Positions 58,417-64,000 of a stretch of DNA of 64,000 nucleotides are shown here, in pieces (position 1 is the stretch's first letter; each line of letters opens with the position of its first letter). The position numbers were made by a program, and so were the translations under genes. This DNA comes from Bradyrhizobium retamae (lineage in GTDB: Bacteria; Pseudomonadota; Alphaproteobacteria; Rhizobiales; Xanthobacteraceae): positions 124,001 through 188,000 of the forward strand of contig NZ_LLYA01000159.1 of the NCBI RefSeq assembly GCF_001440415.1, read 5' to 3'. Under the pieces are notes generated by a model. That model worked only from the letters and a program-made list of their open reading frames with translations, did no database searches and had not been told where the DNA came from.

Positions 58417-60027
58417 ATGGCAGTCAGTGCCAACAAACTCGAGTTGCTGCAGATCGCAGACGCGGTCGCCCGCGAAAAGTCGATCGACCGCGGCATCGTG
58501 ATCGCCGCGATGGAAGACGCCATCGCCAAGGCGGCCCGCGCCCGTTACGGCAGCGAGACCGACGTTCACGCCGAGATCGACGCCAAGAAGGGCGAACTGC
58601 GGCTGTCCCGCCACATGCTGGTGGTCGATCACGTCGAGAACTCGGCGAACCAGATTTCGTTGGCGGACGCGCAGCGCGCCAATCCGGGCGCCCAGGTCGG
58701 CGACACCATCGCCGACACCCTGCCGCCGCTGGAATATGGCCGCATCGCCGCGCAATCCGCCAAGCAGGTGATCGTGCAGAAGGTGCGCGAGGCCGAACGC
58801 GACCGGCAATACCAGGAATTCAAGGACCGCATCGGCGACATCGTCAACGGCGTCGTCAAGCGCGTCGAATATGGCAGCGTCATCGTCGATCTCGGCCGCG
58901 GTGAAGCCATCATCCGCCGCGACGAAATGCTGCCCCGCGAGGTGTTCCGCAACGGCGACCGCGTCCGCGCCTATATCTTCGATGTCCGCCGCGAAACCCG
59001 CGGACCGCAGATCTTCCTCTCCCGCACCCATCCGCAGTTCATGGCCAAGCTGTTCGCGCAGGAAGTGCCGGAAATCTACGACGGCATCGTCGAGATCAAG
59101 GCGGTGGCCCGCGATCCCGGCTCGCGCGCGAAAATCGGCGTGATTTCCCGGGATTCCTCGGTGGATCCGGTCGGCGCCTGCGTCGGCATGCGCGGCTCGC
59201 GCGTGCAGGCGGTGGTGAACGAACTGCAGGGCGAAAAGATCGACATCATTCCGTGGTCGCCCGACATCGCGACCTTCGTCGTCAACGCGCTGGCGCCCGC
59301 CGAAGTCGCCAAGGTCGTGATCGACGAGGACCGCGAGCGGATCGAGGTCGTGGTTCCCGACACCAACAACCAGCTCTCGCTGGCGATCGGCCGGCGCGGA
59401 CAGAACGTGCGCCTCGCTTCGCAGCTCACCGGCTGGGATATCGACATCCTCACCGAGCAGGAAGAATCCGAGCGCCGTCAGGCCGATTTCGAGAACTCGA
59501 CCCGCGTTTTCATGGAAGCGCTGAACGTCGACGAAGTGGTGGGTCAGTTGCTGGCATCCGAAGGCTTCACCTCGGTCGAGGAACTGGCGCTGGTCGATGC
59601 CAAGGAATTGGCCGGCATCGAGGGTTTCGATGAGGAAACCGCCAACGAGCTGCAGAGCCGGGCGAGAGAATATCTGGAGCAGCTCGAAACCGAGCTGGAA
59701 AACAAGCGCAAGGAACTCGGCGTGGAAGATGCAATGAAGAAGGTCCCTGGCGTGACCTCGAAGATGCTGGTGAAGTTCGGCGAAAACGACATCAAGACGG
59801 TCGAGGATCTGGCGGGCTGCGCCACCGACGATCTGGTCGGCTGGACCGAGCGCAAGGAAGGCGGCGAGCCGACCAAGCATCCCGGCATTCTCGACGCCAA
59901 CGAGATCTCGCGCGAAGATGCGGAAGCCATGATCATGCAGGCTCGCGTCATTGCCGGCTGGATCACCGAGGCCGAACTCGCCAAGCAATCCGAGACGGCT
60001 GAAGCCACCGAAGACCAGACGGCGTAA
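58417..60027 (+). CDS. nusA: Transcription termination/antitermination protein NusA
   Basis: A 536-residue NusA that binds RNA polymerase and modulates pausing, termination and antitermination. The N-terminal RNAP-binding part is about residues 1-130. The S1 domain ([19 protein letters not shown]) lies near 135-200, and KH1/KH2 follow at about 205-345 ([34 protein letters not shown]). C-terminal helix-hairpin-helix acidic repeats ([17 protein letters not shown] and the [13 protein letters not shown] part) follow. The length is typical of alphaproteobacteria. Confidence 0.97.
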   Translation: MAVSANKLELLQIADAVAREKSIDRGIVIAAMEDAIAKAARARYGSETDVHAEIDAKKGELRLSRHMLVVDHVENSANQISLADAQRANPGAQVGDTIADTLPPLEYGRIAAQSAKQVIVQKVREAERDRQYQEFKDRIGDIVNGVVKRVEYGSVIVDLGRGEAIIRRDEMLPREVFRNGDRVRAYIFDVRRETRGPQIFLSRTHPQFMAKLFAQEVPEIYDGIVEIKAVARDPGSRAKIGVISRDSSVDPVGACVGMRGSRVQAVVNELQGEKIDIIPWSPDIATFVVNALAPAEVAKVVIDEDRERIEVVVPDTNNQLSLAIGRRGQNVRLASQLTGWDIDILTEQEESERRQADFENSTRVFMEALNVDEVVGQLLASEGFTSVEELALVDAKELAGIEGFDEETANELQSRAREYLEQLETELENKRKELGVEDAMKKVPGVTSKMLVKFGENDIKTVEDLAGCATDDLVGWTERKEGGEPTKHPGILDANEISREDAEAMIMQARVIAGWITEAELAKQSETAEATEDQTA

Positions 60028-60102
60028 TGCGGGTGTTCCGCAAAACCGAAACTCTTTTCTGCGCGCAGACCGTGCGCAGATGACTGGAGCCATCAAACAG
60101 GC

Positions 60103-60786
60103 ATGCTCGCTTTGGCTGACCCCGATCTCGACCATGGGCCGCGGACCGACAAGTCCGCGACCATGCGGATGTGCGCGGTCAGTCGCGAGGTCCGTCCGGT
60201 CGACGAGCTGATCCGGTTCGTTGTCGCCCCCTCGGGCGAGGTGATCCCCGATTTGAAACGCAAGCTGCCCGGCCGCGGCCTCTGGGTTTCGGCCTCGCGC
60301 CGGACGGTTGCGGAAGCGGTACGGCGTCACCAATTTAACAGAGGGTTCAAGCGCGACGTCCGGGTCGCGGCGACCCTTCCCGCCGATACCGAGGCACTGC
60401 TGGAACGAAGCTGCACCGAGGCACTGGCCATGGCGGCCAAGGCCGGTCAGGTGGTTTCCGGCTTTGCCAAGGTCGAGGGCCTGCTCGAACAGGGCAAGGC
60501 CGCAGTCCTGATCCACGCTTCCGACGGCGCGGCCGACGGAATCCGCAAATTGGACGCGATCGCCGGGCAAAGGGGCCGAAATATCGGTGAATCGCGAGAT
60601 TTGCCGATTGTTACTGCTTTAACCTCGGCACAATTGGATTTGGCACTGGGCCGGTCAAATGTGATACATGCTGCGCTGCTCGCGGGCCCGGCGAGCAAGA
60701 CGTTCCTGTCGCGCTGCCAGATCCTGGTTCGATACCGGACGGACGACGACGACAAGACCGGGATGGCGGCCAGAAATTCTGACTGA
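60103..60786 (+). CDS. YlxR-like RNA-binding protein fused to an L7Ae-like domain
   Basis: A 227-residue protein. The N-terminal YlxR/DUF448 domain (about residues 20-95, with RMCAVSREVRPVDELIRFV and KLPGRGLWV) is followed by an L7Ae/L30e-like RNA-binding fold (about 110-205, with AAKAGQVVSGFAKVEGLL and ALTSAQLDLALGRSNVIHAAL). Firmicutes encode these as separate genes between nusA and infB; the fusion is normal in alphaproteobacteria. The exact role in ribosome or RNase P function is not settled. Confidence 0.92.
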   Translation: MLALADPDLDHGPRTDKSATMRMCAVSREVRPVDELIRFVVAPSGEVIPDLKRKLPGRGLWVSASRRTVAEAVRRHQFNRGFKRDVRVAATLPADTEALLERSCTEALAMAAKAGQVVSGFAKVEGLLEQGKAAVLIHASDGAADGIRKLDAIAGQRGRNIGESRDLPIVTALTSAQLDLALGRSNVIHAALLAGPASKTFLSRCQILVRYRTDDDDKTGMAARNSD

Positions 60787-60861
60787 CGAAGATTGGTTCC
60801 GAAGACCTGCTTTAATGACGGTGCGGAAACCGCACAACGCTAACGAGATTAGGACTGCTGA

Positions 60862-63510
60862 ATGGTTGATACCAAAACGCCTGGCGACAAGACTTTGAGT
60901 GTTCCGACCAAGACCTTGACGCTGAAGCCGCGGGTCGAGACGGGCACCGTGCGCCAGAGCTTCAGCCATGGCCGGACCAAGCAGGTCGTGGTCGAAAAGC
61001 GTGGCAAGCGCCGCGTCGGCGGCGACGCGCCCCCCACTGAGACGCAAGCGCCCGAGCCGGCCGCCGCCAAGGCGGCGCCCGCTGCGAAAGCCCCCCTCTC
61101 CCGCCCTGCAGCAACGCCGGGTGCCGCGCGCGGCGGTTCGGGCGTGGTGCTGCGAACGCTGACGGAAGACGAGCGTTCCGCGCGCGCCAGCGCGCTGGCC
61201 GACGCCAAGATGCGCGAAATCGAAGAGCGCCGCCTGGCCGAGGAAGAGGCCAAGCGCCGCGCTAGCCGTGAAGGCATCGAACAGGCCGAACGCGAGGCCG
61301 CCGAAGCCCGCCGCAAGGCTGAGGAAGAACGGCACCGCCTGGAAGAGGAAGCCAAGCGCAAGGCCGAAGTCGAGGCCAAGAAGCGATTTGGCGAGACCGA
61401 GGCCAAGCCCGCGGCGACACCGGCACCCGCCGCAGCGCGACCCGCCGCAGCCCGCCCGGCCGGCGCCCGTCCGGCGGCAGTGCCGCCCGCGCGCGCCCCG
61501 GGCGTTGCCGCCGACGGTTCCGATGAAGACGAAGGTCCGCGTCTCGTTCGGCGTGGGCCCGGCGGCGCCATGCGCCCCGCAACCCCTCCCAAGACCACCC
61601 ACAAGCCCGGCCCACAGAAGGAACGCGGCCGCCTGACGGTGGTCACCGCGCTCAATGACGACGTGCGCGAGCGTTCGATCGCCTCGTTCCGCCGCCGCAC
61701 CCAGCGTCTGAAGGGCCACGCCTCCAATGAGCCAAAGGAAAAGCTGATCCGCGAGGTCACGATCCCGGAAGCGATCACCATCCAGGAACTCGCCAACCGC
61801 ATGTCGGAGCGCGCCGTCGACGTCATCCGCCTGCTGATGAAGCAGGGCGCGATGCACAAGATCACCGACGTGATCGATGCCGACACCGCGCAGCTGATCA
61901 CCGAGGAAATGGGCCACTCCGTCAAGCGCGTCGCCGCCTCTGACGTGGAAGAGGGCCTGTTCGACGTCGTCGATGATTCCACCGATACCGAACCGCGCTC
62001 GCCGGTCGTCACCGTGATGGGCCATGTCGACCACGGCAAGACCTCGCTGCTCGACGCGCTTCGTCACGCCAATGTGGTGTCGGGCGAAGCCGGCGGCATC
62101 ACCCAGCATATCGGCGCCTACCAGGTGACCTCGCCGGAAAGCGGCAAGAAGATCACCTTCATCGATACGCCCGGCCACGCCGCGTTCACCGCGATGCGTG
62201 CGCGCGGCGCCAAGGTCACCGATATCGTGATCCTGGTGGTGGCGGCCGATGACGGCGTCATGCCGCAGACGGTGGAGGCGATCAACCACGCCAAGGCGGC
62301 GAAGGTGCCGATGATCGTGGCGATCAACAAGATCGACAAGCCGGACGCCAAGCCGGAACGCGTGCGCACCGAACTCTTGCAGCACGAGGTTCAGGTCGAA
62401 TCGTTCGGCGGTGAAGTCGTCGACGTCGAGGTCTCCGCCAAGAACAAGACCAATCTCGACAAGCTGCTCGAAATGATCGCGCTGCAGGCCGAGCTTCTCG
62501 ACCTCAAGACCAATTCGGAGCGGCCTGCCGAAGGCACCGTGATCGAAGCCAAGCTCGATCGTGGCCGCGGCCCGGTTGCGACCGTGCTGGTCCAGCGCGG
62601 CACGCTCAAGGTTGGCGACATCATCGTGGCCGGCGCCGAAATGGGCCGTGTCCGCGCGCTGATTTCCGACCAGGGCGAGAACATCGACGAAGCCGGCCCC
62701 TCGGTGCCGGTCGAGGTGCTCGGCTTCAACGGCCCGCCGGAAGCCGGCGACCGCCTTGCGGTGGTCGAGAACGAAGCCCGCGCCCGCCAGGTGACGAGCT
62801 ATCGCGCCCACCAGAAGCGCGAGAACGCCGCTGCCTCGATTTCCGGCATGCGCGGCTCGCTCGAGCAAATGATGTCGCAGCTCAAGACCGCGGGCCGCAA
62901 GGAATTCCCGCTGATCGTCAAAGCCGACGTGCAGGGCTCGCTCGAAGCCATTTTGGGTTCGCTGGAAAAACTCGGCACCGACGAAGTCGCCGCGCGCATC
63001 CTGCACGCGGGCGTCGGCGGCATCTCCGAATCCGACGTCACGCTGGCGGAAGGCTTCAATGCCGCGATCATCGGCTTCTCGGTGCGTGCCAACAAGGAGG
63101 CCGCGGCTGCCGCCAAGCGCAACGGCATCGAGATCCGCTACTACAACATCATCTACGATCTCGTCGACGACATCAAAAAGGCGATGTCCGGCCTGCTCGC
63201 GCCGACGCTGCGCGAAACCATGCTGGGCAATGCGCAGATCCTGGAAGTGTTCAACATTTCCAAGGTCGGCAAGGTCGCCGGCTGCCGCGTCACCGACGGC
63301 ACCGTGGAGCGCGGCGCCAATGTTCGCCTGATCCGCGACAACGTCGTCGTGCACGAAGGCAAGCTTTCTACGCTGAAACGCTTCAAGGACGAAGTGAAGG
63401 AAGTGCAGTCCGGCCAGGAATGCGGCATGGCGTTCGAGAATTACGGCGACATGCGTGTCGGCGACGTCATCGAATGCTATCGCGTGGAGACGATCCAGCG
63501 CTCTCTGTAA
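60862..63510 (+). CDS. infB: Translation initiation factor IF-2
   Basis: An 882-residue IF-2, the GTPase that places initiator tRNA on the 30S subunit. The N-terminal region begins with [23 protein letters not shown], then a long Ala/Glu/Lys/Arg-rich coiled segment (about residues 95-185) and a basic Pro/Ala linker. An IF2_N domain is near 300-355 ([17 protein letters not shown]). The G domain has G1 GHVDHGKTS near residue 388, G3 DTPGHAAFT and G4 NKID. Domains II-IV finish with the fMet-tRNA-binding end. No internal start is obvious. Confidence 0.98.
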   Translation: MVDTKTPGDKTLSVPTKTLTLKPRVETGTVRQSFSHGRTKQVVVEKRGKRRVGGDAPPTETQAPEPAAAKAAPAAKAPLSRPAATPGAARGGSGVVLRTLTEDERSARASALADAKMREIEERRLAEEEAKRRASREGIEQAEREAAEARRKAEEERHRLEEEAKRKAEVEAKKRFGETEAKPAATPAPAAARPAAARPAGARPAAVPPARAPGVAADGSDEDEGPRLVRRGPGGAMRPATPPKTTHKPGPQKERGRLTVVTALNDDVRERSIASFRRRTQRLKGHASNEPKEKLIREVTIPEAITIQELANRMSERAVDVIRLLMKQGAMHKITDVIDADTAQLITEEMGHSVKRVAASDVEEGLFDVVDDSTDTEPRSPVVTVMGHVDHGKTSLLDALRHANVVSGEAGGITQHIGAYQVTSPESGKKITFIDTPGHAAFTAMRARGAKVTDIVILVVAADDGVMPQTVEAINHAKAAKVPMIVAINKIDKPDAKPERVRTELLQHEVQVESFGGEVVDVEVSAKNKTNLDKLLEMIALQAELLDLKTNSERPAEGTVIEAKLDRGRGPVATVLVQRGTLKVGDIIVAGAEMGRVRALISDQGENIDEAGPSVPVEVLGFNGPPEAGDRLAVVENEARARQVTSYRAHQKRENAAASISGMRGSLEQMMSQLKTAGRKEFPLIVKADVQGSLEAILGSLEKLGTDEVAARILHAGVGGISESDVTLAEGFNAAIIGFSVRANKEAAAAAKRNGIEIRYYNIIYDLVDDIKKAMSGLLAPTLRETMLGNAQILEVFNISKVGKVAGCRVTDGTVERGANVRLIRDNVVVHEGKLSTLKRFKDEVKEVQSGQECGMAFENYGDMRVGDVIECYRVETIQRSL

Positions 63511-63511
63511 G

Positions 63512-63540
63512 TCCAAGTCTTACGGAGAGCTTGGAATTTT
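63512..63540 (+). terminator. Weak terminator-like hairpin after infB
   Basis: TCCAAG (63512-63517) and CTTGGA (63530-63535) form a 6-bp stem with a 12-base loop, followed by ATTTT. The stem is weak, and rbfA follows, so some read-through is expected. Confidence 0.4.
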
Positions 63541-63550
63541 GAACTAAACC

Positions 63551-63657
63551 GTCATGCCCCGCCTTGTGCGCAATTGCGCACTGGGGTGGGGCATCCAGTA
63601 GCCATCGCAATTAGCAGCACGGAATACTGGATCACCCGCTGTCGCGGGTGATGACGA
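63551..63657. repeat. Composite palindromic repeat between infB and rbfA
   Basis: Left half: ATGCCCCGCC and GGGTGGGGCAT enclose the palindrome GTGCGCAATTGCGCAC (63566-63581). Right half: CCAGTA and TACTGG flank a spacer, then ATCACCCGC TGTC GCGGGTGAT. The left half parallels elements at 30643 and 2303. Confidence 0.7.
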
Positions 63658-63675
63658 CAATTGGGATTTCGACAA

Positions 63676-64000
63676 ATGCCCCGCCACCACAATAAGGGTT
63701 CCGCTCCCGGCGGCTCGCAACGACAATTGCGCGTCGGCGAAACGGTGCGCCATGCGGTCGCCGACATTCTATCGCACGGTAACGTGCACGACCCCGACCT
63801 CGAAGGCCACATCATCACCGTTCCCGAGGTGCGAATGTCGCCGGACCTGAAACTCGCGACGATTTACGTGATGCCGCTCGGTGGACGCGACACCGACGTC
63901 GTGATTGCGGCGCTCGAACGCAACAAGAAGTTCCTGCGCGGCGAGATCGCGCATCGCGTTAACTTAAAATTTGCTCCCGACCTTCGCTTTCGCGTCGACG
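63676..64000 (+). CDS. rbfA: Ribosome-binding factor A, 5' part (cut by window end)
   Basis: The first 108 codons of RbfA, a cold-adaptation and 30S maturation factor. It starts [13 protein letters not shown]; the KH-type fold follows with [38 protein letters not shown] and [22 protein letters not shown] (key residues Arg, Pro, Leu). The frame is open to the end of the window. It comes after infB in the usual order, separated by a repeat element. Confidence 0.93.
   Translation, partial: MPRHHNKGSAPGGSQRQLRVGETVRHAVADILSHGNVHDPDLEGHIITVPEVRMSPDLKLATIYVMPLGGRDTDVVIAALERNKKFLRGEIAHRVNLKFAPDLRFRVD

Noticed and set aside
58093-60570. 825-codon open frame on the minus strand over nusA and its neighbours
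   Set aside because: Antisense shadow; it spans two real genes and has no recognisable domains.
60655-63516. 953-codon open frame on the minus strand covering infB
   Set aside because: It is the antisense shadow of infB, caused by high G+C codon bias. Its Asp/His/Arg/Val-rich translation matches no family, while the plus strand has every IF-2 motif.

Overview
The window is chromosomal DNA of a Bradyrhizobium-like alphaproteobacterium (Bradyrhizobiaceae, order Hyphomicrobiales). The evidence is high G+C coding sequence, the order dnaA-dnaN-recF with gyrB close by, an lnt/praR-type regulator pair, a Rhizobiales-type Fur, a coxMNOP-type oxidase cluster, and many short inverted repeats of the kind scattered through Bradyrhizobium and Rhodopseudomonas genomes. 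I see no rRNA, tRNA, CRISPR array, transposase, integrase or prophage gene. This is core genome with small accessory pockets.

Layout. 0.4-5.8 kb: two alpha/beta hydrolases, a small secreted protein, an orphan TctC binding protein, an orphan Wza-like lipoprotein, msrA and a small membrane protein. 5.9-20.1 kb is the replication-initiation neighbourhood: rpsT with a clear promoter and terminator, a gene-poor 1.27 kb candidate origin holding one perfect DnaA box, dnaA, dnaN, recF, a large secreted protein built from repeated modules, an acyltransferase/SGNH protein, gyrB and a murA whose catalytic Cys is replaced by Asp. 20.2-34.6 kb is mostly metabolic: MATE pump, MmgE/PrpD protein, a frameshifted GNAT gene, pirin, a long-form purC, crotonase, succinate-semialdehyde dehydrogenase, a serine hydrolase, a 1.17 kb repeat-rich gap, a PfkB kinase and murJ. 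34.7-48.8 kb is informational and envelope housekeeping: trpS, uspA-like, nfuA, tsaB-rimI, fur, a HAD phosphatase, a small secreted protein behind a putative EcfG stress promoter, then the tight chain miaB-phoH-ybeY-corC-lnt, a PraR-like regulator, an M20 peptidase and trmB.

48.8-56.2 kb carries a complete alternative aa3-type cytochrome c oxidase operon (subunits II, I, III, III-like, IV) followed by a heme O synthase. A divergent DUF2189 membrane protein lies on one side and a convergent DUF2336 protein on the other. From 57.4 kb to the end is the rimP-nusA-ylxR-infB-rbfA translation/transcription operon, with a promoter and an intrinsic terminator in the leader before rimP; rbfA runs off the window.

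The most interesting items are: a Y-shaped inverted-repeat structure inside a ~0.55 kb putative dispersed repeat at 30.8-31.4 kb; a recurring palindrome centred on CAATTG inside several intergenic elements; the repeat-built secreted protein next to recF; the Asp-type MurA; the EcfG-type promoter before an unknown secreted protein; and the rimP attenuator-like leader. I found no clear undescribed multi-gene system.
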